A DNA stretch of 64,000 nt from Pratylenchus scribneri (Eukaryota; Nematoda; Chromadorea; Rhabditida; Pratylenchidae): contig JAQSEB010000001.1 in NCBI GenBank assembly GCA_030063045.1, forward strand, positions 5,208,001 through 5,272,000, given 5' to 3'. Both the position numbers and the translations under genes were made by a program. Shown here piece by piece: positions 29,569 through 42,021 of the stretch. The notes under the pieces are model-generated. The model made no database searches. It saw nothing but the letters and a program-made list of their open reading frames with translations, and had not been told where the DNA came from. Position 1 is the first letter of the stretch, and every line of letters begins with the position of its first letter.

Positions 29569-32500
29569 TTAAATTTTATTAATTGGAATGCATCGAATAT
29601 CATTTCCTTCTTTCGTTTCTTCAATATTTTCATGAGTAACAAATGTAAAGCAGAAATGTTTATGAATTTGTGGTCGAAATAAAAAATGGCCATTAATATC
29701 GAAAATATTTTGTGATGGAATTTTAAAGGGGAATGAGGAAGTTTTGGGCGAAATGTTGTTGGTGCCGCACATTTCCGAAGATAAAAACCATTGAAGATAC
29801 TGAAAATAATAATTTTATAAATAAAAATTAAAAATTTTAATTAAATTCTTTCTGTAAAAGTTAATTAAAATCTTTCCAGAAAATTTTAATTAAATTCTTT
29901 CCGGAAAATTTAATTAAAATCTTTCCGGAAAATTTAATTAAAATCTTTCCGGAAAATTTAATTAAAATCTTTCCGGAAAATGTAATTAAAATCTTTCCTG
30001 AAAAAGTAATTAAAATCTTTCCGGAAAATGTAATTAAAATCTTTCCTGAAAAAGTAATTAAAATCTTTCCGGAAAATGTAATTAAAATCTTTCCGGAAAA
30101 TGTAATTAAAATCTTTCCTGAAAAAGTAATTAAAATCTTTCCGGAAAATGTAATTAAAATCTTTCCTGAAAAAGTAATTAAAATCTTTTCGGAAAATGTA
30201 ATTAAAATCTTTCCGGAAAATGTAATTAAAATCTTTCCGGAAAACTAATTAAAATCTTTCCGGAAAATGTAATTAAAATCTTTCCGGAAAACTAATTAAA
30301 ATCTTTCCGGAAAACTAATTAAAATCTTTCCGGAAAACTAATTAAAATCTTTCCGGAAAACTAATTAAAATCTTTCCGGAAAACTAATTAAAATCTTTCC
30401 GGAAAACTAATTAAAATCTTTCCGGAAAACTAATTAAAATCTTTCCGGAAAATGTAATTAAAATCTTTCCGGAAAATGTAATTAAAATCTTTCCGGAAAA
30501 TGCAATTAAATTCTTTCCGGAAAATGTAATTAAAATCTTTCCGGAAAATGTAATTAAAATCTTTCCGAAAAACTTAATTAAAATCTTAACTTAATACTTT
30601 CCGGAAAACTTAATCATTCCGGAAAATGTAATTAAATTCTTTCCGGAAAATGCAATTAAAATCTTTCCGGAAAATGTAATTAAATTCTTTCCGGAAAATT
30701 TAATTAAAATCTTTCCCGAAAACTAATTAAAATCTTTCCGGAAAATGTAATTAAAATCTTTCCGGAAAATTTAATTAAAATCTTTCCGGAAAATGTAATT
30801 AAATTCTTTCCGGAAAATGTAATTAAAATCTTTTCGGAAAATGTAATTAAAATCTTTCCGGAAAACTTAATTAAAATCTTTCCGGAAAATTTAATTAAAA
30901 TCTTTCCGGAAAACTTAATTAAAATCTTTCCGGAAAACTTAATTAAAATCTTTCCGGAAAATTTAATTAAAATCTTTCCGGAAAAATTAATTAAAATCTT
31001 TCCGGAAAATGTAATTAAAATCTTTCCGGAAAATTTAATTAAAATCTTTCCGGAAAAATTAATTAAAAACCACGAAAATTCCTACCTCTCCATTTGTTTT
31101 TTTGCTTGTCCAATTCAATTCGACCAAAATTCTGGTGAACATTTTCCTTTCTGTTTTTCGTCTATGTGCCATTTTGAGGTTCAAAAATGTGATACTCCCA
31201 ACAATCCCAGTGGCCATTCTCGCCGTAAATGTGGCACGAAAATATTCCAAACCGGTTGGCATTACCACCACACATCCAATCAACTTAAATTAGTTTTAAT
31301 CATTTTTATAAAAAATTACTGTACTTTTACCGTTTACATCCCCTTTTTTGGAAAGTGATGGGTTCATTCGGGGATAGGTTACGGATATGGTAAGAGTAAA
31401 AATCATCTCACGTATCCTTTAACACTAATATCCGAAGGAAAGACGTTTCACTTTTACGTTTTACGTGTAAATGGCACAATTACCAAAATTGCTAATTAAT
31501 ATTTTCATAATAATTATGACATAAACAAAAATTATATGAAGAGAAGGAATTTTTTGGTAATAAAAAGTACTAAATTAATTTGCTAATTTTATTTTAAAAA
31601 ATAATTCTTTAAATTGACAAGTCAAATTAATAAAAAATATGTGGCGTTAAAAATAATTTTTCTTCGTTAGGAATTTTTTTGTCAATTAGAAATTTTTTCA
31701 AATAGTTCGTATTACAGTAAATAGCAATTAATGTTATTATCATTATGGAGCATACTTTGTTGAAATGGCTCAACACAATTGTATGGCCAATAATTTCCTT
31801 TGGCTCATATGCACCATCAATTCGATTTGGGGCTGTCAAATTTGTCAACAAAAAATTCCACTCCTTTAAAATTTTTCAAACATTAATAAAAAATGTTTTT
31901 TTATTTTATTTTTAAAAAATAAAATATATTAAAATCCAAAAATTTCCAATTAATTTATCAATACCCAAAATACCCACCTTTTCATCTTTTTTCACATTTG
32001 GCAAATTCCTCATTCGAACCCTTTGCCGATTATCAATGAAAAAAGTTTGATCGCACCAATCAAACATTCTTTTACCCGGCCTTTTCCCTTGATCAGTAAA
32101 TGTGGCAAATTTTGTCACATTTAATTGGAAAATTGTCGCTTTATTCAATTCAATATGGACATTTAGGAAATAATAAAGGCCAAATGCCTTCCTCGCCTCC
32201 TCATCGTTGGGAATTAACTAAATAAAGTGTGAAAATTATAATTAGTAAACTTTAAGATATCGAATTACAATAAATCATCATTATTAGTAGCTCCGGAGCT
32301 ATTAATTTTAAGAGACCATCTAGAGAAAGTTCTTAAATCTTAATAGAAGATAGGCTTCTAATAGAAGGGCTACGAAATTTCAAAGATCCTCCAAACGGAG
32401 GTAAAAATTTAATTTTCACCTTTTTTCTCCTTAAAAATACGGTAGAGGAGACTCTTAATTAGGAAGGGGCTTCTAATAGAAGATTTACGGTAATTTAGTT

Positions 32501-32734
32501 CATAAATTTTTCTTGTAATTTATTTAATTAAATTTTTGGTTATTTTCCCTATAAAAATAAATATTTTTGACCAACTTTTATATAAGACATTTTTGTGATA
32601 AATTTATTTCCATAAAAATAGAATATCGAAGCATTTGAGGACTTTGGATCGGTCTTTAAAGGACAATCATCATTTCCCTTTATGATGGCCAATATTTTGG
32701 CAATGATGACAAATAAATAAATCCGTTGAATCAT
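29569..32734 (-). CDS. Secreted protein of unknown family, 311 aa
   Basis: Minus-strand exons: 32734-32576, 32217-31978, 31863-31756, 31283-31086, 29799-29569. All four introns are phase 0 and the exon lengths are exact codon multiples (53, 80, 36, 66 and 77 codons with stop), so the model is strong. The protein starts with a hydrophobic signal peptide (MIQRIYLFVIIAKILAIIKG). Notable blocks are DEEARKAFGLYYFLNVHIEL, GKRMFDWCDQTFFIDNRQRV and GCVVVMPTGLEYFRATFTAR. The last block, followed by MATGIVGSITF, faintly recalls the first strands of Cu/Zn-SOD-like extracellular domains, but the metal ligands are not evident and I do not assign it. The last intron (29800-31085) contains a large minisatellite. 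Confidence 0.75.
29850..31075. repeat. Intronic minisatellite, TTTCCGGAAA family, about 50 units
   Basis: Tandem units of 23-25 bp of the form TAATTAAAATCTTTCCGGAA plus AATG or AACT fill the last intron of the secreted protein gene. Variant subtypes (AATGTAATT, AACTAATT, AAAGTAATT) occur in runs, showing stepwise local expansion. The array is in the opposite orientation, relative to the host transcript, to the array in the BTB-BACK gene. Confidence 0.95.
31340..31470. repeat. Fragment resembling the GGTAC-family element
   Basis: Words such as GGGGATAGGTTACGGATATG and ATCATCTCACGTATCCTTTA resemble interior sequence of the inverted-repeat elements at 21.96-22.15 and 48.3-48.75 kb (compare ACGTATACGTGAGATGCTAC in the latter). 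It lies in an intron of the secreted protein gene. Ends are not resolved. Confidence 0.4.
32330..32495. repeat. Dispersed hairpin-word element (TTCTAATAGAAG)
   Basis: GGCTTCTAATAGAAG occurs twice (near 32352 and 32466), with related inverted words between. This is the same word that forms the perfect hairpin at 2181-2261. It lies in the first intron of the 311-aa protein gene. Confidence 0.5.
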
Positions 32735-33423
32735 TTTGTCTTTGAGTAGAAAATTTACATTAATTTGGGAAGAATTTGCATTGGAATACAATGAAATGTA
32801 AATGAATATGATTTTGATGAATGGATGATATTATTTAAATTACTCCCATTTTTATCAGCAAAAATGCCATTTCCCCTTGCCTTTAGGCCGTAGGGCGTTG
32901 CCCCTTTTTGTTTGTCAAATGTCAACTTTATTCGATGACCTCTTTTCTTTTCATATAAAAATATTCGACTAATTTCCAAACTTTTATGCTTTTATCTTAG
33001 AAATTTGTATGCAAATAAAAATAAAATTTGGTTCTTATTTATTGGTAGTAGGCAATACCAACAATGGAATTTGATTAAAAATTTATTCCCCCAATTGTTC
33101 AATGCAAGTCTCCTTTTTGATCACTGCCTAATAATGATTTTTCTATGTTCCCAAAAATTTTTCACTTATTTTCCGAAATTTACAAAGCCATAAAAATCTA
33201 AAAATTATATCGCTTATCTTCTCTATTTTTCTATTTTACTAATTTTGAATAAATTTCCCCTTAAAAATCTATAATTAAAATACATTCTTGATTTATTTTT
33301 GTTCGATTATTTCAAGATAGATATAAAATTAACGCGACATATTTTATAGGTATAATATTGATGAGGGCATTTTGATTTTGGATATCTTTCTTCTCCGTTC
33401 ATTCCAATTTTCTTCTTTCCGGC
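32735..33423. other. Intergenic, promoter side of the 311-aa gene
   Basis: AT-rich, with no exon supported on either strand. It separates the start of the secreted protein gene from the stop of the 75-aa gene. Confidence 0.4.
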
Positions 33424-33860
33424 TCAAATGGTGGCCAAAACAGTATCGCCAGCGGTGACGCCCTGTTCCGAAAATGAACGACGGGGCTGTAAAAAATTGT
33501 TGGAATTATAAATGAATTTTTATTTAATCCACCTGAAGCATTTTGCCTTGAGATGAGTAGAAGACGGGTGGGATGAAGTCCTTAGCAGCCTAAATTTTTA
33601 ATTTGAATTAATTTTGATAAATTATTTTTATTATAATCAGAAATTTATTTTGAATTAATTTTAAATACTAATTTGTTCAAAAAATTAATTTAAATTATTT
33701 TTAAAATTATAATTTATTAGAATTTATTTATTTTTTTCCCTAATTTGCTCACCTTTTTGTCTCCAGGTTTGATGCCAGACATTTCCTTGGCCACATCCTC
33801 GACGGTTCTCTTCTCGTCCACTTGTTGCATTTGGCCACTTTTGCGTTGAATGTTGATCAT
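33424..33860 (-). CDS. Small conserved-looking protein, possibly ubiquitin-like, 75 aa
   Basis: Minus-strand exons 33860-33753, 33589-33533 and 33486-33424 (36, 19 and 21 codons including the stop) are all phase 0. The sequence runs MINIQRKSGQMQQVDEKRTV, then EDVAKEMSGIKPGDKKAAKD, FIPPVFYSSQGKMLQPRRSF and SEQGVTAGDTVLATI. The pattern of a strand-loop-helix start, F-Y-x-x-x-GK-x-L in the middle and a GD-x-V-x-A-x-I end resembles small ubiquitin-fold proteins. There is no C-terminal Gly-Gly, so conjugation is unlikely. I do not recognise the family. The clean triple-exon structure supports a real gene. Confidence 0.65.
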
Positions 33861-36465
33861 TTTTGGTTGATTTTTTTGAGGTTGAGGAAGTAAAAAAGAG
33901 TTTTAGAAATCTGAAAAAAATTAAAAAAATAATAAAATTAAAAAATATTATTATAAAGAGGAAATTTTGAATTAAAAAGTTCAATTATTTTTAATTAAAT
34001 ATAAAGGGAAATATTTTTATATGCTTACTTATTTTCCTTTAGTTAATTTAAATTAATATTATTTTTGAATAAAGGAAATATTTTTGAATGTTTTCTTATT
34101 GCCTTATTAGGGAATTTAATATTTATTTTACTTTTTTTAGCTTGTCAGAAAAATGAGGTAAAACCGAAAAATGTGCCCATTTTATATTTTGGCAAAAATA
34201 GAGAGGAAAGGCGTGGCCAATGGTGGCCCACGGGCATTCCAAATTCCGTTACGAAATAAATGGCAGGGGATATTCTCGTGATGGATTGAATTGGATGGAT
34301 GATCCACATTTTGGGATTTGGAAACAATTGTCCCCCAAATAGAATTGGTTGGATGGATCACGGTGAAAATGGATCAAAAGTTGGTAGGGGAATTACGGGT
34401 AAAGAATGAAGGGAGTGGGCGGGAAAATTGATGAGAATGCTTTGATCCTTTTGATGTTCCCTTTTGGATGTTCCACTTGGGTCAGGTGCCGGAATTTGGC
34501 CATTCTTCGATTTGGTCCAGAGAAATGTGTGTGCTGAGGACCGGAAATTGGGGCAATATGACCACATGGGATTAGGGAATAGAGAAGTTGGATGAATGAT
34601 GGAATGAAGCCAAGTTGGAATCTCTGCTGCCTAAATGAGTAGCAGCTGTCCAAACGAAATTGGGACGGGAATAGAAATTTTGATTCGACACAGAGTTGGT
34701 CAGAATTGAGAAAAAAGTGAGAAAAAGAAAAAAAAGAAGGGAACACGTGTCCCTCTATATTTTTTGCTTGTTTTGATTTGAGTATTTTATTTTTGCCCGA
34801 AAAAATGTGCCGGAACCATATGACTTTGCGAATGTTTTTAATGTTCTTTGGGTGAATATTATTTGGTGGATGAGTGGGTGGTTTGGAAGAATGTGGATGG
34901 TGTAATGTACAACAATTTTGGATAATGTTTTTGTTTTGATTTTGGCGAATGTTTTATTTTGATCATGATCAACAATAGTGCAGGAAAATGGCTAACGGGA
35001 TCAACTTAATAAATTGAAAAAAAATGAAAGAGGGATTTTAGTATTTTTAAAAATATTTTTCCATAATATTCAAATATTATTTAATAATAAAAAGAAAGAA
35101 AATAGGGATATTAAAGGATGGAATATTTTTTATAAAATTGCTGATATTGTTGATAACTAATAAAAAATTACAACAATAAATTTTGGCTAGATTTACGATC
35201 TTGGGTTCTCGCCAAACCTTAGAATAAATAATTTATGGCAAATTGGGATTGAAATGCGAAATCTTTATAATAAAAGTTCTTCATTTTATTTTCGGACATT
35301 ATCAAATTAACCAAAATGTGATCCTTCAGCCAACCTCAACTTCAATTGTCATGAACTATTTTATCCATTTTTTGCTCATTTTTTGCTTATTTAAATTTTG
35401 TCAAATTCTTATTTTTAAGACAATTGGAAAGATAATGAAAATTTAAGAAGCTGATTATGAGATAATTAAAAATAGTCTTAAACAAATTGAAAATATTTAA
35501 ACACATTTAAATTTAAAAACAGTACAAAAATTTATTTCTATTTGTTTCGATTATGTTGCCATTTCTTTCATTTCATCCAAAAATATCACAAAAAATCCAA
35601 TACCCGGAAGTTTAAATTTGATGGAAAATTTGACGAAAATTTGACCCTGAAGATATGTGTCAAAATAGAGCTGATGAGTACAAAGAATGCACAGAAATAT
35701 TCGATTACGAAAAAGGCAACTGACACTTTTCAGAAATTGAAAATTGGATGTAAGGAATTTTGGTCCAAGTTTCTAAGAGATCTGATGAGCCAAGAATAAT
35801 TTAGAAAAGGAAGGGACAGCTGGTGCCAATATTCGCATTAGGTGGGACATTTTTAAAGTAAGATAAGGTAAAATGAAAAAAAGAAAGATAAATTAAAATG
35901 AATTTTGGTCTTCTATTCCTTTTGATTTCGACAAAAGAGGAAGGCAAACGAATATTGAACCCTAAAATTTTTGGCACATCTGTTTTTTCGGCTAAATGGA
36001 TACTTCTTAAAAATGTTCGTTCCATTAATTCACATTGTAATCCAAAGATCCAATCAAAAGAGACGAGAAAAAAAGTCATCTGGGTAAGATGAATTGACAT
36101 TGCCGCAAATAATGAAAAAGGCTAACGAGATAATTTAATGGGCCTTTGGCCTTTGGGCACCATGTGAAATGTGAATGGGTGGAGAGGCCAACTTTGAAAT
36201 GAATTTGACAATGAAATATGGTTATTAGAAAAATGTGTGTCCAATTTATAGCGCATCCTAAGATTAAATTCGAATTTTAAGTCTGCCTTACTGTCATATG
36301 ATTTTTAAAAATTTGCATCACATTGATGAATTGAAGGTAGGAAGGAATTTGAGAGATTTGGTAAATTTAGTTAAAAAATATTCAAGAATTGAAATTACAA
36401 ATCAGAATTAAAATAGGTGGAATCAAAACAGGTCGGAATTTAAAAAAGGCAGAATTAAAACTTAT
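33861..36465. other. Intergenic region without a supported gene
   Basis: AT-rich. Open frames at 34358-34746 (-), 35243-35446 (+) and 35801-36100 (-) lack splice support and recognisable content. The frame ending at 35799 (+) has better codon texture (KFDGKFDENLTLKICVKIEL) and could be a real terminal exon, but no upstream exon was found. Confidence 0.4.
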
Positions 36466-37385
36466 TAGTTAGTAAAGCAGACGGAATTATTAAAACTTAG
36501 TCAACCAGGCGGAATTATTAAAACTTAGTCAAACAAGCGGAATTATTAAAACTTAGTCAAACAGGCGGAATTATTAAAACTTAGTCAACAAGGCGGAATT
36601 ATTAAAATTTAGTCAACAAGGCGGAATTATTAAAACTTAATCAAACAGGCGGAATTATTAAAACTTAGTCAACCAGGCGGAATTATTAAAACTTAGTCAA
36701 ATAGGCGGAATTATTAAAACTTAGTCAAACAGGCGGAATTATTAAAACTTAGTCAAACAGGCGGAATTATTAAAACTTAGTCAAATAGGCGGAATTATTA
36801 AAACAGTCAAACAGGCGGAATTATTAAAACTTAGTCAACCAGGCGGAATTATTAAAACTTAGTTAAATAGGCGGAATTATTAAAACTTAGTCAACCAGGC
36901 GGAATTATTAAAACAAAACTTAGCCAACCAGGCGGAATTATTAAAACTTAGTCAAACAGGCGGAATTATTAAAACTTAGTCAAACAGGCGGAATTATTAA
37001 AACTTAGTCAACCAGGCGGAATTATTAAAACTTAGTCAAATAGGCGGAATTATTAAAACTTAGTCAACCAGGCGGAATTATTAAAACAAAACTTAGCCAA
37101 CCAGGCGGAATTATTAAAACTTAGTCAAACAGGCGGAATTATTAAAACTTAGTCAAACAGGCGGAATTATTAAAACTTAGTCAACCAGACGGAATTATTA
37201 AAACTTAGTCAACCAGGCGGAATTATTAAAACTTAGTCAACCAGGCGGAATTATTAAAACTTAGTTAAATAGGCGGAATTATTAAAACTTAGTCAACCAG
37301 GCGGAATTATTAAAACAAAACTTAGCCAACCAGGCGGAATTATTAAAACTTGTTTAAACAGGCGGAAGAACAGGCGGAATTTGAA
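36466..37385. repeat. Minisatellite upstream of galectin-like gene A
   Basis: About 33 copies of a 27-28 bp unit, GGCGGAATTATTAAAACTTA plus GTCAACCA or GTCAAACA. Occasional units carry the insertion AAAACAAA. It ends about 420 bp before the gene A start codon. The sequence from its end to the gene is conserved with copy B. Confidence 0.95.
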
Positions 37386-39174
37386 AATCTGAATTAGTGG
37401 AATTAAAATTATTAAATTTTTTCTTATTATATTTTCAATGCTTTAGTGATCTCTGTTTTAATTTTTACAGTAATAGTAAAATTCCCAGGAAAAATAATAT
37501 TTTGTCTGAATGAATAATTATTTTCGATGGAACATTGACGTGTTTTTTAATTTTATTTTCCAGAATTTTCTAATAAATTAATTTGATTCGCTGATTAAAA
37601 AATGATGAATCTTTTTGCCCCATAAATTTATTTGGCCCATAATTTGCTAAATCATTCATTTTCCTTTTTTAGTCCCAATTCCCATTCCCTATTTCTCCCT
37701 TCACGTTCACATTATTAGTATAATTTCCATTTCCAATTTAAAAACAATCCAAAAAATAAAATAAATTTTCTTCAATTTTTCTTTTTTTTTTGTCGACTTG
37801 GTCAACATGGGTTTGCCAATGTTGGCTTCATTGCTCCTTGCCATTTGCCTCATATCAACTTTATTCGATCCACTGCCTGCCAAAGCCGAGTAAATTTTTA
37901 ATAATCGAAATTATATAATTTTTTTTAAAGAACCCCTTTGGACATTGAATTTGACTTCAAGGATGGAATTTTTAAGAATTTGGCCCAATCTACTGGCGAT
38001 TTCGAAAAATTAAAGGGCGAATATTTTTTGGTGGGGGATTTCTACGGCCGTGATCAATGTATGGCAACGCCTGAGGCCCAGACTATCCACTCTTTCGGCA
38101 TGTACTTCCAATTGCCCAAGAATGGATTCAATGGAGGCAAAGGGTGAGTTTATGGGGTCATTCATTATAGTCAAAATTAGCCAATTCTCTTATTTTTATT
38201 TTATTAATATAATATTTCCCTCTGAATTATATTTCAGTATGACAATCTGTCATGCCGGCGAATTGGACAAAAACAACATGGCAAATGGCTTGGTTCCTTC
38301 CAAGCAATATAGAGTCCAAAATGTGGAAAATGAAGTGGCCGAAATGTGCGAGGCAGCTCGGCTGGAATATATGGCCAAATGTAAGGGGGAGAAGAAATGT
38401 TTGGATTTTGTCAATGCTCCCTGGCACGGATTCCGAGTCAGTCAGAAGAAGAACAGCCATGATTTGGAAATCCATCTTTCCACTTCCAATCATGTGTCAG
38501 TTTTAAATAAATTTTCTTATTTCTAAATTTTTTCATTTTCATTTAAGTTTCATCATTCCCGCTGACAAAATTCCGGATGGTGAATTCTTCATCAAATTAA
38601 CCAAATGGAATACCCTGGTTGCCACAGTTTCCACTGAAATTGGTATAATTTTCTGGGGAATTCCAGATTAATTTCATTCCATTTAGGACCCGGCCATCAT
38701 GAATACGGTGATCGACGCCGCAAAGAAAAGGTGGACACAGGCCTGATTCCGGTGGAAAAAGATGCGAAACTTCGTCAAGGATTTTTTGCGAATGTTGGCA
38801 AAGGTGCATTGTTGGCCAAATATATGGGAATTTGGTCATTGGCAGCGGACATTTTGCCACATGCCCAGGATGATGTGCTCCAATTTTTTGTCATCCTTTC
38901 GGATTGTAGCGATTTGAAGGCATCAGTAAGTTTTTCAAGTTTATTTCATTTTAAATTTTGTAATTTTATAGTTTATGTTGCCATCGGATTCGGAGCCGCC
39001 AAAGCCTAAAAATGGATTCGGACCGCTTCCAATAAATGCCAAATTTTTTCTATCGGAAGAACCAATGACACAAATTCGCGGAAGAGTGAAGCCAAAGGCC
39101 AAGGAATTTGTCATTCAACTCATCAAAATGCAAATTGGTATTATTTTCGGATAATAATCTTTTCTGTTTTCACT

Positions 39175-39955
39175 GGAAAGATTTAATTAAAAACTGTTCC
39201 GGTTGTTCCGGAAAGATTTAATTAAAAACTGTTCCGGTTGTTCCGGAAAGATTTAATTAAAAACTGTTCCGATTGTTCCGGAAAGATTTAATTAAAAACT
39301 GTTCCGGTTGTTCCGGAAAGATTTAATTAAAAACTGTTCCGGTTGTTCCGGAAAAATTCAATGAAAAACTGTTCCGGTTGTTCCGGAAAGATTTAATTAA
39401 AAACTGTTCCGATTGTTCCGGAAAGATTTAATTAAAAACTGTTCCGGTTGTTCCGGAAAGATTTAATTAAAAACTGTTCCGGTTGTTCCGGAAAGATTTA
39501 ATTAAAAACTGTTCCGGTTGTTCCGGAAAGATTTAATTAAAGACTGTTCCGATTGTTCCGGAAAGATTTAATTAAAAACTGCTCCGGTTGTTCCGGAAAG
39601 ATTTAATTAAACTGTTCCTGTTGTTCCGGAAAACTTTAATTAAAACTGTTCCGGTTTTTCTGGAAAGATTTAATTAAAAACTGTTCCTGTTGTTCCGGAA
39701 AACTTTAATTAAAACTGTTCCGGTTTTTCTGGAAAGATTTAATTAAAAACTGTTCCGGTTTTTCCGGAAAGATTTAATTAAAAACTGTTCCGGTTGTTCC
39801 GGAAAAGTTTAATTAAAAACTGTTCCGGTTGTTCCGGAAAAATTTAAATAAAAACTCTTCCGGTTGTTCCGGAAAGGTTAATTAAAAACTGTTCCGATTG
39901 TTCCGGAAAGATTTAATTAAAAACTGTTTCGGTTGTTCCGGAAAGATTTAATTAA
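39175..39955. repeat. Intronic minisatellite, 33-34 bp unit
   Basis: About 23 copies of TTCCGGAAAGATTTAATTAA plus AAACTGTTCCGGTTG fill intron 6 of gene A. The unit shares TTCCGGAAAGATTTAATTAA with the arrays at 7.1-7.7 and 29.9-31.1 kb but adds a second CCGG segment. Gene B has only vestigial copies at the same place. Confidence 0.95.
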
Positions 39956-41284
39956 AGAGCAAATTTTCTGAAAGAATTTAATTGCGCCTATTTTTTAAAA
40001 AGATGAGAATAAACTGAATGGAATTCGAATCAAAGTTGGTAATTTTGATGAAATGGAAAAGGAATTGGCGAATTGCAAATCTGCAAAGATCCAGAACATT
40101 GTTTTGGCGAGGTATTCCTTAAAAGATTGTTCAATTAGATTTCAAAATTCTAATTTAGGAAAAGGAAAGTGCATGGATCAATTCTAAGGCCCAAATCGAA
40201 TTCATCTGGAACTGGAATGCGGATTTCATTTTGAAAATCAAGAAAGCCTCGGATCATTTGAATGTTAGCCTCAATTGCAAGGAATTCAAAACTTTTAAGA
40301 TTGTGAGCGACAAATTAGCATTCAATGAACGCTATTTATACAATGTAATTTATTAAAAGAATTTTTTGATAATTTTTATATTCTAGATTAGCGGAGATGT
40401 CGAAATTTTTGACACCACAAAAGGAAAGGACGAACAAAAACAAATTGAAAAGGAGGATAAATTCATGCGATCAACGGAATTGCATGTGACCACTGGGCAT
40501 GGCATTCTGATTCGCGGAGAAATGAAAGAGTGGGGTCAAATTGACATCACCTTCTATAAGGACAAAGAAGTGTATCATTATGGTCAACCTCTCAAAATTT
40601 CAATGCGCCATTTTGTTTTCCGTGCTACCAGGAATAATAATAAGGCAATAGTGGAAATGGCAAATGTAATTTTTTAATCAATTGTTAAATTTTGAATATA
40701 TAAATTATGCAATTAAAAGAAAACATGGAAATGGAAGAGAAGTTCAATGTTGGCATTGACGAATTTGATGATTTCGATCTGCATGTCCAATTGAAGCCGA
40801 CGGAAATTGTTTTCACTTTGAATGATAAGAAAATTGACAATATTCCATTGGAAAAGGAAACATCAATTGATACGATCAAGGTGAATTAAATAAGAATTAA
40901 ATAAATATTCTAAATTAAATTTTATGCAGACAAATGTTGATGCGAAAGTGGAGCACTATAAGAATTTGATCACGTATTTACCGCCAATTTTGAAGGCTTT
41001 TGAGGGCGTGTCTAAAGGAAACTATTTTACATTTAATGGATATGTTCCTCTTGATGCTAATTCTTTTGAAATTCGATTGTTGTCTATTCCTGGAATAGCC
41101 GAAAATTATACAATTGGCAAGTGCACAGAACTGGGTAAAAAAAATTCTTTTATATTCATTGTAATTTAATTTTAATTTTTAGCAGACAAATGTAAAATCA
41201 TGCTCCATATCAATTTCGACTTTAACTCCAACGAACTTATTTTGGTGAGCCAATTAAATAATGTAATATAAAATAAACGTCCGG

Positions 41285-41672
41285 GGTCGATTCCACAATA
41301 GACAAAGGGCGGTACAAATATGGGCGATTCCACAATGGTACAAATATAAAGTTTTTGGCTTCTAACAAATCAGAAACTGGTTTTAGACCCCACATACCTT
41401 ATACCATTTTGTAGATCTCATCGAGACGCATCGATTGGTATATAATATGTTAGCTTTTGGCACAAAATAAGAAAGTTTAAAGCCAAAATCTGGAAAAAAT
41501 GGTTTAAATGGTTTAATACCCTTTAATTTTGACCAAATCATGATAAATTGTATACCATTCGATGCGTCTCGATGAGATCTACAAAATGCTATAAGGTTTG
41601 TGGGGTCTAAAACTGATTTCTGATTTATTATAAGTCGAAAAAGTTATATTTGTACCATTGTGGAATCGACCT
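41285..41672. repeat. Palindromic MITE in intron 12 of gene A
   Basis: Arms of about 140 bp. The left arm starts GGTCGATTCCACAATAGACA and contains AACTGGTTTTAGACCCCACA and TTGTAGATCTCATCGAGACG. The right arm is the complement, ending CCATTGTGGAATCGACC. Intron 12 of gene B has no such sequence, so the insertion postdates the duplication. Relatives are at 46.5-46.8 and 22.7-23.0 kb. Confidence 0.8.
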
Positions 41673-42021
41673 CTAGCACCGTCCATATCCAATAGAGGGC
41701 ATTTTTCCTCTCTCTTCTATATATGGATTAACAAATTATACAATTTTTCAGGCTGAAACTCCAAAATCTTGGCCATCTCCATTTACACGTGGATCCTATT
41801 TCAATTTTCAAATTAATTTTGAGGAAAAATACAAAATTAAATTGATTATTGACGACTTCGAAAATTCATTTGCGATTTCAGATAATGTGTTTACAGCAAC
41901 CCACATTGAGGTCAGATAAATCGAACTATCTTTATTCAAATTCTAAATTTTAAAATAATTATAGATTAACGGCGACATTTGGTTTTATGAAGAGCCGAAA
42001 CTTGAAAAGTTTGATGTTTGA

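Larger units (their letters stand above)
37807..42021 (+). pseudogene. Secreted galectin-like multidomain protein, copy A (probably decaying)
   Basis: Exons: 37807-37889, 37931-38143, 38238-38495, 38548-38642, 38687-38925, 38972-39137, 40003-40111, 40159-40344, 40387-40665, 40720-40880, 40930-41134, 41183-41244, 41752-41910, 41965-42021. The signal peptide is MGLPMLASLLLAICLISTLF plus DPLPAKAE. The N-terminal 300 residues (Cys-containing, no family recognised) are followed by galectin-like beta-sandwich repeats. Compared with copy B, exon 7 is 109 nt instead of 110 and the frame is shifted after NFDE. Exon 10 does not keep phase from its best acceptor. A 7-nt insertion (GATGTTT) near 42013-42019 creates an early stop, removing about 25 residues. 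Intron 6 holds a minisatellite and intron 12 a MITE, both absent or vestigial in copy B. A sequencing error could explain one of the breaks, but not all three easily. Confidence 0.75.

Noticed and set aside
31086..31283. Alternative frame of this exon reading MCGGNANRFGIFSC, resembling a Kunitz domain core
   Set aside because: The frame does not fit the phase-0 neighbours, hits a stop, and lacks the rest of the Kunitz cysteine pattern. The other frame joins five exons perfectly.
35542..35799. 85-codon plus-strand ORF with reasonable codon texture
   Set aside because: No upstream exon, signal or homology could be found. It is kept only as a possible terminal exon in the intergenic note.
36466..37385. 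Regularly spaced repeats that superficially resemble a CRISPR array
   Set aside because: The units are contiguous without unique spacers and lie in nuclear DNA of an intron-bearing genome, so it is a minisatellite.
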